Shown in pieces: positions 7,316-14,865 of a stretch of DNA of 16,750 bases. The stretch lies in assembly GCA_007135015.1 (NCBI GenBank), contig SLJS01000256.1, forward strand, positions 1 to 16,750, written 5' to 3'. The DNA comes from Alcanivorax sp. GTDB lineage: Bacteria > Pseudomonadota > Gammaproteobacteria > Pseudomonadales > Alcanivoracaceae. The position numbers and the translations under genes are program-made. The notes under the pieces were generated by a model. It did no database searches. It worked only from the letters and a program-made list of their open reading frames with translations, and had not been told where the DNA came from. Position 1 is the stretch's first letter; every line of letters begins with the position of its first letter.

Positions 7316-7388
7316 TAACTCGCATCCGCGGTTAGCAACCCGGCAGAGTCCTCCTTTCCGGACTACCGATCACTGACCGCCGACCACT

Positions 7389-7405
7389 GGCGCGCGCAGC
7401 GCGCC
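7389..7405. terminator. Hairpin between convergent genes, possible weak bidirectional terminator
   Basis: GGCGCGC-GCA-GCGCGCC is a perfect 7-base stem placed at the stop codon of the minus-strand hydrolase gene (stop 7407-7405) and 74 bases after the methyltransferase stop. No T-run follows on either strand, so intrinsic termination is doubtful. Its position between convergent genes is the main support. Confidence 0.35.
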
Positions 7406-8700
7406 TATCCGTAGATCCGCCGCACCTTTCCGTGCTCTCTCGGTTCGGGCGCGAGAAAGTAATCGCTGTCCTTGAGCAATCCCGAGAAACGTTCGGCTTC
7501 CTTGATATTGCCATGCTTGAACAGACAGCGCAGGTGGCCGTCGTCGTCGTAGTCGAACACGAGCAACTCAAGCTTCAGATCCGGCGAATTCATGTAGAGG
7601 GTACAGTCCCGGGCGTGGTCCGCCAGTGAGAAGCCCGGTTTCTCGAGTTTCAGCAGGCAGCCGAAGAAGCTGACATCCACGACTTTGACTTCCTGGTCGA
7701 AACGGAACCGGTCACCGATGCGCGATTCACTGGTCACGCGCCCGCGGGGATTGGCGGGGATCATCCGCTCGCTGCGCCGCCTTTCCAGGTTGTCGTAGGT
7801 GCCGCGGGGGAAGTAACGGATTCCTTCCACTTCGTTTATGGGCTTGCCCTGCAGGAAGGTGGAAAACAGATCCAGTGACACCTCGCGTTTTTCCAGCTGG
7901 GGAAGGTGATCGGCGCCCTTGATCAGCACGAAATGGGAATTGGGGCACTTGCGGGCAAATTCCGCGTTTTCCCAGGGCAGAGTGAAGCTGTCGTGCTCGC
8001 CGGTGACCACCAGGGTTTCGCATTCGGGATAACCCAGCAGGCCCTCGACGGACAGCAGCCGGCTGCCATTGATGCAGTAGCGCTCCTGCTCGTTTTCGCT
8101 GAGCTGTTTCATCTGCCGGTAGAAAAGCTTGCGCGCGGTGGGAGTGATGCCGGTTTCCTTCAGGCGATGGTAGTTGACCAGATACAGCACCACGGCCTGG
8201 GAGAACTCGTCCATGCGCCCCTCGCCCAGCACGCGCTTGGACTCGTCGACCAGCATCCGCCAGCTCTTGCGCGGGCGCACCACGATGCCGGCGACGATCA
8301 GCTTGCCGGACAGTTCCGGGTACTTGTAGGCAAAGGTGCTGGCAATGGCCGAGCCCAGTGACAGACCCATGAGGTGGACCTTTTCCAGTCCCATCTGCTC
8401 GACAAAGCCATTGAGCAGATCGGCCAGGTCCTCCATGCCCAGATCCGGCGCGATCTGGGTGTTGTTGCCCAGCGAGGGCAGGTCCACCAGGATCACCGGG
8501 AAATGCTCGTAAATCTTCTCGACACAGAACTTGTAGGAAGTGAAATTCTGGAAGGCGCCGCCGACGACCAGCAGGGGCGGACGGTGTCGGTTCTGCTCCG
8601 AACCGAATGCCAGGTAGTCGATCCGCCACTCGCCTACGTACAGTGTCCGGGGTTCCGCCTTGATGGCGCTGCGAGAGTATTCCTGATATTCGATCAGCAT
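7405..8700 (-). CDS. Alpha/beta hydrolase (RhlA-like) fused to a C-terminal PilZ c-di-GMP-binding domain
   Basis: The protein has 431 residues in two domains. Residues about 20-285 are an alpha/beta hydrolase: LLVVGGAF (43-50), FPVILVDLP (67-75), the nucleophile elbow GLSLG with Ser 114, a candidate acid in GEHD (Asp 237 or Glu 235), and His 265 in GADHLP. Strand order and spacing recall, from memory, RhlA, the Pseudomonas enzyme that makes hydroxyalkanoyloxyalkanoate lipids, more than a typical esterase. Residues about 300-425 form a PilZ domain: RRSER (308-312) supplies RxxxR and DVSFFG (342-347) supplies DxSxxG, the two c-di-GMP-binding motifs. The linker (286-305) is short. Inference: a cytoplasmic acyl-transfer or hydrolytic enzyme switched by c-di-GMP. 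No signal peptide. Start ATG 8700 has GGAGG 9 bases upstream. It is divergent from proA. Confidence 0.88.
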   Translation of the reverse strand: MLIEYQEYSRSAIKAEPRTLYVGEWRIDYLAFGSEQNRHRPPLLVVGGAFQNFTSYKFCVEKIYEHFPVILVDLPSLGNNTQIAPDLGMEDLADLLNGFVEQMGLEKVHLMGLSLGSAIASTFAYKYPELSGKLIVAGIVVRPRKSWRMLVDESKRVLGEGRMDEFSQAVVLYLVNYHRLKETGITPTARKLFYRQMKQLSENEQERYCINGSRLLSVEGLLGYPECETLVVTGEHDSFTLPWENAEFARKCPNSHFVLIKGADHLPQLEKREVSLDLFSTFLQGKPINEVEGIRYFPRGTYDNLERRRSERMIPANPRGRVTSESRIGDRFRFDQEVKVVDVSFFGCLLKLEKPGFSLADHARDCTLYMNSPDLKLELLVFDYDDDGHLRCLFKHGNIKEAERFSGLLKDSDYFLAPEPREHGKVRRIYG

Positions 8701-8758
8701 CTGGACAAACCTCCGCGAATGTTCCCTGTTATTCTTCTGTTGCTCCGGAGGCTGTGCG

Positions 8759-8783
8759 GGCCGGGACCCGTAAAGCCCCGGCC
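8759..8783. other. GC hairpin upstream of the hydrolase gene
   Basis: GGCCGGG (8759-8765) and CCCGGCC (8777-8783) form a perfect 7-base stem with an 11-base loop. It would sit in the leader of the minus-strand hydrolase mRNA, or in a plus-strand RNA ending at the structure at 8821-8871. No function is assignable. Confidence 0.35.
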
Positions 8784-8820
8784 GGTAAGCCTGTCATGCG
8801 GCGCGCTGGCGGCGCCTCGT

Positions 8821-8871
8821 CCGGCAGACGGCCCGTGCGCTTTCCGCTGCCGGGCCTTGTTTTGTTCTTTT
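8821..8871 (+). terminator. Rho-independent terminator-like structure with alternative stems, upstream of proA
   Basis: GGCCCG (8830-8835) pairs with CGGGCC (8851-8856), with an inner GCG/CGC, followed by a T-rich tail at 8857-8871 (12 of 15 are T). A competing 7-base stem, CCGGCAG (8821-8827) with CTGCCGG (8847-8853), shares bases with the first stem, so the two exclude each other as in an attenuator. It lies before the predicted proA -10 and after no plus-strand gene. It would therefore end a small RNA, or transcription antisense to the hydrolase gene. Elsewhere in the 300-base gap (8701-9000) I see only the 8759-8783 hairpin and the proA -10. Confidence 0.5.
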
Positions 8872-8963
8872 CGGCCCCCACCATCCCGGCGAGGGACCGT
8901 TTTCCACAATGGAACCCTTGATTTTCATGGATTTTCGCGGGCGCGTAAACCGCCGACTATCGT

Positions 8964-8969
8964 TATAAT
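8964..8969 (+). promoter_or_regulatory. Predicted -10 box of the proA promoter
   Basis: A perfect TATAAT lies 31 bases before the proA start, giving a leader of about 25 bases. No convincing -35 hexamer or TGn extension is present at 16-18 bases spacing, so it may be weak or activator-dependent. This is the only good -10 in the gap and probably drives the downstream gene run. Confidence 0.45.
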
Positions 8970-9000
8970 GGGCCCTTCATCTCAGGCAGAAGCGGTAAAC

Positions 9001-10257
9001 ATGGATACTAGGCAGTATATTGCGGATACCGGGCGGCAGGCCCGGCAGGCCTCCAGACGCATGGCGCGCAGCACCACCGGCGAGCGCAACCTGGCCCTGC
9101 AGGCCATTGCCGAGGCCCTGCTCGACGCCCGCGCGAGTGTGCTCGAAGCCAACGGCCGGGACCTGGCAAGGGGCCGGGAAAACGGGCTGGAGCCGGCGCT
9201 TCTGGACCGGCTGGAGCTCACCGAAGAGCGTTTCAGCGCCATGGTGGAAGGCCTGGAGCAGATCGTGGCCCTGCCCGATCCGGTGGGTGCCATCACCGAC
9301 CTGAACTACCGGCCCAGCGGCATACAGGTGGGAAAGATGCGTGTGCCGCTGGGCGTGGTGGGCATCATTTACGAGTCACGGCCCAACGTGACCGTCGATG
9401 CCGCCGCCCTGTGTCTGAAATCCGGCAACGCCACCATTCTGCGCGGCGGCTCCGAAGCCTTTGATTCCAACCAGGCCATTGCCGCGGCCATCGGCCAGGG
9501 CCTGGAGAAGGCCGGTCTGCCGGCGACGGCGGTGCAGGTACTGGCCACCACCGACCGTGACGCGGTGGGCGAGCTGATCAGCCAGCCGGAGCATCTGGAC
9601 GTGATCGTGCCGCGCGGCGGCAAGGGGCTGATCGAGCGCATCAGCGCCGACGCCCGGGTGCCCGTGATCAAGCACCTGGACGGCAACTGCCACACCTATA
9701 TTGATAACGAGGCGGATCCGGCCATGGCGATCCGGGTGGCCTATAACGCCAAGACCCAGCGCTACGGCACCTGCAATACGACTGAAACGCTGCTGGTAGC
9801 CGAAACCCTGGCCGCCGAGGTCCTGCCCGAGCTGTGCAACCTCTACCGGGACGCTGGCGTGACCCTGCGTGGCTGCGAGCGCAGCCGCGGAATCGTGGCC
9901 GAGATGGAAACGGCCACGGAAGAGGACTGGTCCGAGGAGTATCTCGCCCCGGTGCTGGCCGTGAAGGTGGTCAAGGACCTCGACGAGGCACTGGAACACA
10001 TACAGCGCTACAGCTCCGGACATACTGAAGCGATCATTACAGAAAACTGGCACCTGGCCCGGCGGTTTCTCGCGGAAGTCGACTCCAGCTCGGTAATGGT
10101 CAATGCTTCCACCCGCTTTGCCGACGGGTTCGAGTACGGCCTGGGCGCCGAGATCGGCATTTCCACGGACAAGCTCCATGCCCGGGGCCCGGTGGGGCTG
10201 GAGGGGCTGACCAGCCTCAAGTGGGTGGTCCTCGGTGACGGGCATGTGCGTGCATGA
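9001..10257 (+). CDS. proA: Gamma-glutamyl phosphate reductase (glutamate-5-semialdehyde dehydrogenase)
   Basis: The 418-residue product has the normal ProA length. It reduces gamma-glutamyl phosphate to glutamate-5-semialdehyde with NADPH, the second step of proline synthesis, in the cytoplasm. An aldehyde-dehydrogenase-type NADP-binding core includes GVVGIIYESRPNVTVDAA (118-135) and the CLKSGNATILRGG region (138-150). The catalytic Cys is 258 in QRYGTCNTTE. The C-terminal EYGLGAEIGIST region is the conserved ProA end. The frame stays open far upstream, but the MDTRQYI start gives the family's normal N-terminus and lies just after the predicted -10; the Shine-Dalgarno is weak. The stop overlaps nadD by four bases (ATGA). 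Proline is also a compatible solute, so the promoter may respond to osmotic stress, but nothing in the sequence shows this. Confidence 0.97.
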   Translation: MDTRQYIADTGRQARQASRRMARSTTGERNLALQAIAEALLDARASVLEANGRDLARGRENGLEPALLDRLELTEERFSAMVEGLEQIVALPDPVGAITDLNYRPSGIQVGKMRVPLGVVGIIYESRPNVTVDAAALCLKSGNATILRGGSEAFDSNQAIAAAIGQGLEKAGLPATAVQVLATTDRDAVGELISQPEHLDVIVPRGGKGLIERISADARVPVIKHLDGNCHTYIDNEADPAMAIRVAYNAKTQRYGTCNTTETLLVAETLAAEVLPELCNLYRDAGVTLRGCERSRGIVAEMETATEEDWSEEYLAPVLAVKVVKDLDEALEHIQRYSSGHTEAIITENWHLARRFLAEVDSSSVMVNASTRFADGFEYGLGAEIGISTDKLHARGPVGLEGLTSLKWVVLGDGHVRA

Positions 10258-10898
10258 GTAATGACGAACAGCCCCTGGCGCTGTTCGGCGGCACCTTCGA
10301 CCCGGTACACCGGGCCCATATCGAGTGTGCCCGGGCGGTTTCGCGCGCGCTTTCCGGCTGCCCGGTGGCCATGCTGCCGAACGCGGTTCCGCCGCACCGG
10401 CCCGCTCCGGGCGCGAGCGCCGAGCACCGCCTGGCCATGCTTGAGCTGGCCTGTGAACCCTGGCCCGAGCTGCGTGTCGACACCCGGGAACTGCAGCGCG
10501 AAGGGCCCTCGCGCACCCGCGACACCCTTGTTGAACTCCGTGCCGAGCATCCGCGGCGCCCGCTGTGCTTTATTCTGGGCAGCGACAGCCTGGCGGAGCT
10601 GGACCGCTGGTATCACTGGCGGGAATTTCCCGAGCTCTGCCATCTGGTGGTGGTGCCACGCCCCGGGGCCCCGCAGGCTCCGGCCGCCGTGCTGCACGCC
10701 TTCCCGGAAACGGATGCCCGGGAACTTTGCACCCGGGCGGCGGGCCGGCGGCTGATGCTGGACGGCCCCCTGCTGGACTGCTCGGCCACGGCCATTCGCG
10801 ACGAGTTGTCGCGTCAGGGACACAGCCCGGCGGTTTCCCCGCCGGTTCTGGACTACATTCACCGACACAGCCTCTATAATACAGGCGAGAGTCACTGA
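10254..10898 (+). CDS. nadD: Nicotinate-mononucleotide adenylyltransferase
   Basis: The 214-residue protein transfers AMP from ATP to nicotinate mononucleotide, giving deamido-NAD in NAD synthesis. The nucleotidyltransferase signature GGTFDPVHRAH (12-22) carries the HxxH-type ATP site (His 19, His 22). SRTRDT (86-91) contacts nicotinate. LGSDSL (108-113) follows, and the C-terminal phosphate-binding motif appears as CSATAIR (176-182), a variant of the usual ISST/ISAT. ATG 10254 lies inside the proA end (ATGA overlap), so translation is probably coupled. In Pseudomonas the same order, proA then nadD, is found, whereas enterics have holA in that position. Confidence 0.96.
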   Translation: MSNDEQPLALFGGTFDPVHRAHIECARAVSRALSGCPVAMLPNAVPPHRPAPGASAEHRLAMLELACEPWPELRVDTRELQREGPSRTRDTLVELRAEHPRRPLCFILGSDSLAELDRWYHWREFPELCHLVVVPRPGAPQAPAAVLHAFPETDARELCTRAAGRRLMLDGPLLDCSATAIRDELSRQGHSPAVSPPVLDYIHRHSLYNTGESH

Positions 10899-10912
10899 CC
10901 AGGCGGACTTGC

Positions 10913-11293
10913 ATGAACGAAAACCCGGCTCCCCTTCTCGAGATTGCCCTGCAGGCACTGGAAGAAATGAAGGCCCGCGATGTCTCCACCCTGGATGTCC
11001 GCGGCATCACCTCCATCACCGATACCATGGTCGTCGCTTCCGGCACCTCCGGCCGCCACGTCAAGGCGCTGGCGGACAATGTGGCCGAGCAGGCGAAAAA
11101 GCACGGCTGGCCGCCGGTGGGCATGGAGGGGCAGCAGGAATCGGAATGGATACTGGTGGACCTGGGCGATGTCATCGTTCATGTCATGCAGAGCGCCGCC
11201 CGGGAGTACTATGATATCGAGCGCCTCTGGCAGGACCTGTCCCCGGAAGGCCGTCAGAATGAACAACGTCGCCAGACCTGGCAGGAGCACTGA
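10913..11293 (+). CDS. rsfS: Ribosomal silencing factor RsfS
   Basis: The 126-residue protein belongs to the RsfS/YbeB/Iojap family. It binds ribosomal protein uL14 on the 50S subunit and blocks subunit joining when nutrients are scarce. Recognisable family segments are ARDVSTLDVRGITSITDTMVVASGTSGRHV (residues about 21-50), the QESEWILVDLGDVIVHVM block (75-92) and REYYDIERLW (96-105). The length is slightly longer than E. coli's because of a polar C-terminal tail. It starts 14 bases after nadD and ends 2 bases before rlmH. nadD-rsfS-rlmH linkage is widespread in bacteria. Confidence 0.96.
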   Translation: MNENPAPLLEIALQALEEMKARDVSTLDVRGITSITDTMVVASGTSGRHVKALADNVAEQAKKHGWPPVGMEGQQESEWILVDLGDVIVHVMQSAAREYYDIERLWQDLSPEGRQNEQRRQTWQEH

Positions 11294-11295
11294 GA

Positions 11296-11766
11296 TTGCG
11301 AGCACGGCTGATCGCCATGGGCGAGCGCATGCCGGAATGGGTCAATACCGGGGTGGAGGAATACCGCCGGCGCCTGACCGGGGGACTGAGCCTGGAGGTC
11401 GAGCCGGTGGCGCTGCCCCGCCAGCAGGGCATGCCCGCCGGGAAGCTGCGCGGGCGCGAGGCGGAGCTGTTGCGCAAGCGATTGCGCAAGTACCCGGACA
11501 GCCACACCGTCGCCCTGGAAGTCACCGGCCGCCGACTGAGCACCGAGTCGCTGGCCGAGCGGGTGGCGGCGCTGCGCGACGAGGGCACGGACCTGACACT
11601 GCTCGCGGGCGGGCCGGAAGGGTTGTGCCCGGAACTTTCCGCCGATTGCCGGGAGCGCTGGTCCCTGTCGGATCTGACCCTGCCCCATCCGCTGGTACGT
11701 ATCCTGGTGGCGGAACAGCTCTACCGGGCCTGGAGCATGCTCCAGGGCCACCCTTATCACCGATGA
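11296..11766 (+). CDS. rlmH: 23S rRNA (pseudouridine1915-N3)-methyltransferase, TTG start
   Basis: The 156-residue SPOUT methyltransferase methylates pseudouridine 1915 in helix 69 of 23S rRNA on assembled 70S ribosomes. Family features are the N-terminal RARLIAMGERMPEWV, the SAM-binding LLAGGPEGL (residues about 101-109) in the trefoil knot, and the near-invariant C-terminus LPHPLVRILVAEQLYRAW...HPYHR. The start is TTG 11296, with AGGAG 8 bases upstream inside the rsfS end. The first ATG in frame would cut off the conserved first strand, so the TTG is preferred. Only 2 bases separate it from the rsfS stop, and 33 bases follow before mrdA. Confidence 0.95.
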   Translation: MRARLIAMGERMPEWVNTGVEEYRRRLTGGLSLEVEPVALPRQQGMPAGKLRGREAELLRKRLRKYPDSHTVALEVTGRRLSTESLAERVAALRDEGTDLTLLAGGPEGLCPELSADCRERWSLSDLTLPHPLVRILVAEQLYRAWSMLQGHPYHR

Positions 11767-11799
11767 CACAACGCCGCCGAGAAGAGCACCCGTAACTCC

Positions 11800-13707
11800 A
11801 TGCCCAGACCCCTGAAGTTCAAGGATCATCATCAGGAAAACAGGATCTTCTCCGCGCGCCTGACCGCCACCCTGGTCGCGGTGCTTGTGCTGTCGCTGGT
11901 GCTGGCCGGCCGGATGGTCTGGCTGCAGGCCATGGAACACGAGCGTTATACCACCCTGTCGGACCGCAACCGGGTACAGACCCAGACCCTGTCACCGCCT
12001 CGCGGACTGATTCGCGACCGCCAGGGGCGGATTCTGGCGGACAACCGGCCCAACTTCTCCGTCACCCTGATTCCGGAGCAGGTGCGGGATCTGGAAGAGA
12101 CCCTGTCCGAGGTCAACCGCCTGGTCACACTGGAAGAAGAGGACGTGCAACGGTTTCTGGGACGGCTGCGCGGGCCCCGGAGGCCCTGGGAGCCGATACC
12201 GCTGCGCGCACGGGTCACTGAAGAGGAATTGGCCCGCCTTGTGGTCAATCAGCATCGCCTGCCCGGTGTGCGTATCGACGCCACCCCGATCCGCCACTAT
12301 CCGCACGGAGAAATGCTCTCCCATGTGCTCGGGTACGTGAACCGCATCAGCCGCCAGGACCTGGACAGGATGTCCCGGGAACAGCGGGCGAACTACGCGG
12401 GCACGCACTTCCACGGCCGCAGTGGCCTGGAGCGCCAGTATGAAAGCCTTCTCCACGGCACCGCCGGGCACCGCAAGGTGGAAACCAATGCCCGGGGCCG
12501 GGTGCTGCGCGTGCTTGAGGAAGACCCGCCGCAGCCGGGCGAGGATCTGCAGCTGCATCTGGACCTGGAGGTGCAACGGGCCGCCTGGGAGGCCCTGGAA
12601 GGGCATCGTGGCGCCATTGTTGCCATGGACCCGCGCGACGGCGGCGTACTGGCCTTCGTCAGCCGCCCGGGCATCGACCCCAATCTCTTTGTTACGGGAA
12701 TCTCCCGGGACGACTATGACGCCTACCGCGACGACCTGGACCGCCCGCTGTTCAACCGGGCGCTGCAGGGCCAGTACCCGCCGGGCTCGACCATCAAGAT
12801 GATGCACGGGCTGGCAGGCCTGGAGCACGGCACCGTGACCTGGGAAGACAGCATCTGGGACCCCGGTTACTTTCGGCTGCCCAACCAGAATCGCGTATTC
12901 CGGGACTGGAAGCGTGAAGGCCACGGCTGGGTGGACATGCACCGGGCGGTGGCCGAGTCCTGTGATACCTACTTCTACAAGATGGCCTACGACCTGGGCA
13001 TCGACCGCATGCAGGCGTTCAACTCCGGCTTCGGCCTGGGCCGGCCCACGGGCGTGGACCTGCCCAACGAGCGCGCGGGCATTCAGCCGTCCAGGGAATG
13101 GAAACGCCGTGCCCGGGGAGAAAGCTGGTTTCACGGAGACACCATCAATGCCAGCATCGGACAGGGCTATACGCTGGCCACACCCATGCAGCTCACCTAT
13201 GCCACGACTGTGCTGGCACGCCAGGGCCAGCCGGTTACGCCTCGTATTGCTGAACTCCCTCTGGCTGGCGACACCCTGGTGCAGGAGCCGGTCACCCTCT
13301 CGGAGCCGGAACACTGGGACCGCATGCAAGCCGCCATGGAGGATGTACTCCATGGGGAACGCGGCACCGCCCGGATGACGGGCCGGAACGCCGCCTATCG
13401 CATCGCCGGCAAGACGGGAACCTCCCAGGTATTTTCCCTGGAGCAGGAAGAGGAATACGACGAGGACGAGATCGAGGAACGACTGCGCGACCATGCGCTG
13501 TTCATCGCCTTTGCGCCGGCGGACGACCCGGCCATCGCGGTGGCGGTGCTGGTGGAGAACGGCGGCTCGGGCGGCGGCGTGGCCGCGCCCAAGGCGCGCC
13601 AGATCATGGACACCTGGCTGCTTGATGAAAACGGCGAGCTGGACCCGCCGCCGGCCATGCAGGACCTGGATAACCCAACCGCCGCGGGAGTACCCAAGGA
13701 ATCATGA
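11800..13707 (+). CDS. mrdA: Penicillin-binding protein 2, elongasome transpeptidase
   Basis: The 635-residue class B PBP cross-links peptidoglycan during side-wall growth, working with RodA. It has an inner-membrane anchor at about 20-42. The pedestal domain starts at PPRGLIRDRQGRILADN (66-82). The transpeptidase domain has SxxK at 330-333 (PPGSTIK, nucleophile Ser 330), the PBP2-type SxD at 387-389 (SCD, followed by TYFYKMAYDLG) and KTG at 538-540 (AGKTGTSQVF). An acidic stretch after KTG (EQEEEYDEDEIEERLRDHA) matches the PBP2 pattern and is not an oddity. All catalytic residues are present. The Shine-Dalgarno before ATG 11800 is weak. The stop overlaps rodA by 4 bases. Confidence 0.96.
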   Translation: MPRPLKFKDHHQENRIFSARLTATLVAVLVLSLVLAGRMVWLQAMEHERYTTLSDRNRVQTQTLSPPRGLIRDRQGRILADNRPNFSVTLIPEQVRDLEETLSEVNRLVTLEEEDVQRFLGRLRGPRRPWEPIPLRARVTEEELARLVVNQHRLPGVRIDATPIRHYPHGEMLSHVLGYVNRISRQDLDRMSREQRANYAGTHFHGRSGLERQYESLLHGTAGHRKVETNARGRVLRVLEEDPPQPGEDLQLHLDLEVQRAAWEALEGHRGAIVAMDPRDGGVLAFVSRPGIDPNLFVTGISRDDYDAYRDDLDRPLFNRALQGQYPPGSTIKMMHGLAGLEHGTVTWEDSIWDPGYFRLPNQNRVFRDWKREGHGWVDMHRAVAESCDTYFYKMAYDLGIDRMQAFNSGFGLGRPTGVDLPNERAGIQPSREWKRRARGESWFHGDTINASIGQGYTLATPMQLTYATTVLARQGQPVTPRIAELPLAGDTLVQEPVTLSEPEHWDRMQAAMEDVLHGERGTARMTGRNAAYRIAGKTGTSQVFSLEQEEEYDEDEIEERLRDHALFIAFAPADDPAIAVAVLVENGGSGGGVAAPKARQIMDTWLLDENGELDPPPAMQDLDNPTAAGVPKES

Positions 13708-14849
13708 GCCGGGAATTCGTACGAGAAATGCCGGGTGAACAGACGGGCGGCTCCGGCGGTACCGGGCTGGCCTGGCGGCTCCACCTGGACTCGCCCCTGC
13801 TGGCCGCACTGACAATGCTGTGCCTCGGCGGAATGTTCGTGCTCTACAGTGCCGGTGGCGAGAGCACCCAGATGCTGATCCGCCAGGCCATGCGACTGGG
13901 CGGCGGGCTGATGGCGCTGATGATCCTGGCGCAGATCCCGCCACGCACCTACCGCTTCTGGACGCCCATGATCTATGCTGGCGGCATTGTGCTGCTGTTA
14001 CTGGTCATGCTGGTGGGCCTGGAGGCCAAGGGCGCGCAGCGCTGGCTGCGCGTGCCCGGATTTGGCGCCTTCCAGCCCGGCGAGATCATGAAGCTGGCCG
14101 TGCCAGCCATGGTGGCCTGGTACTTCAGCGAGAAATCTCCCCCGCCCCGGCTGCACCATGTTGCCATGGCCCTGGTCATCATCCTGATTCCCGTGGCCCT
14201 GATCGCGCGTCAGCCGGACCTGGGCACCGCCCTGCTGGTGGCGGCGGCTGGACTGCTGGTGCTGTTTCTCGCCGGACTGTCCTGGCGCCTGATCGCGGGC
14301 ACCCTCGCGGTGATTTCCATCGCCGCGCCATTGATGTATTTCTTCGTGCTGCACGACTACCAGCGCACCCGGGTGGACACCTTCCTCAACCCCGGCGCGG
14401 ACCCGCTGGGCGCGGGCTGGAACATCATCCAGTCCAAGACCGCCATCGGCTCCGGCGGCCTGACCGGCAAGGGCTGGCTGCACGGCACCCAGTCACGGCT
14501 GGACTTCCTGCCGGAAAGCTCCACGGACTTCATCCTGGCGGTGCTCGGCGAGGAACTGGGGCTGGTTGGCGTGCTCGGCCTGCTGGCGTTGTACCTGTTC
14601 ATTGTCGTTCGCGGCCTGGCAATCAGTTGGAAGGCCCAGGACACCTACAGCCGGCTGCTGGCCGCGAGCATTTCCCTGACCTTCTTCATTTATGTTTTCG
14701 TGAACATGGGCATGGTTTCCGGACTGCTGCCGGTAGTGGGCGTGCCCCTGCCCCTTGTAAGCTATGGCGGCACATCCATTATCACCCTGCTGGCCGGATT
14801 CGGTATATTGATGTCCATTCAGACCCACCGTCGCCTCATGACCCGTTGA
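13704..14849 (+). CDS. rodA: Rod-shape SEDS peptidoglycan glycosyltransferase
   Basis: The 381-residue multi-pass inner-membrane protein (about ten hydrophobic segments) polymerises glycan strands from lipid II as the partner of PBP2. SEDS hallmarks are AQRWL (111-115), QPGEIMK (124-130), QPDLGTAL (170-177), VDTFLNPGADPLGAGWNIIQSK (224-245) and LPESSTDFI (269-277), which contains the Asp (275) essential for activity, plus the C-terminal PLPLVSYGG. The N-terminus carries an extra about 20 polar residues (EMPGEQTGGSGGT) ahead of the first membrane segment. ATG 13704 overlaps the mrdA stop (ATGA), giving coupled translation of the two partners. Confidence 0.96.
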   Translation: MSREFVREMPGEQTGGSGGTGLAWRLHLDSPLLAALTMLCLGGMFVLYSAGGESTQMLIRQAMRLGGGLMALMILAQIPPRTYRFWTPMIYAGGIVLLLLVMLVGLEAKGAQRWLRVPGFGAFQPGEIMKLAVPAMVAWYFSEKSPPPRLHHVAMALVIILIPVALIARQPDLGTALLVAAAGLLVLFLAGLSWRLIAGTLAVISIAAPLMYFFVLHDYQRTRVDTFLNPGADPLGAGWNIIQSKTAIGSGGLTGKGWLHGTQSRLDFLPESSTDFILAVLGEELGLVGVLGLLALYLFIVVRGLAISWKAQDTYSRLLAASISLTFFIYVFVNMGMVSGLLPVVGVPLPLVSYGGTSIITLLAGFGILMSIQTHRRLMTR

Positions 14850-14865
14850 AGGAGCGATATCGAGG

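Noticed and set aside
7347..7364. AGTCC/GGACT hairpin after the methyltransferase gene as a terminator
   Set aside because: The stem is only 5 bases and no T-run follows.
8760..8815. Resemblance of GGGACCCGTAAAGCC to part of a c-di-GMP-I riboswitch, tempting next to a PilZ gene
   Set aside because: The upstream conserved half (GCACAGGGCAAACC-like) is missing, and the match is on the strand opposite to the PilZ gene.
10875..10880. TATAAT before rsfS as a promoter
   Set aside because: It lies within nadD codons (Leu-Tyr-Asn) and has no -35 at 16-18 bases. Probably chance.
11992..13494. 500-codon open frame on the minus strand opposite mrdA
   Set aside because: It is a shadow of a highly conserved PBP2 reading frame and has no domain features.
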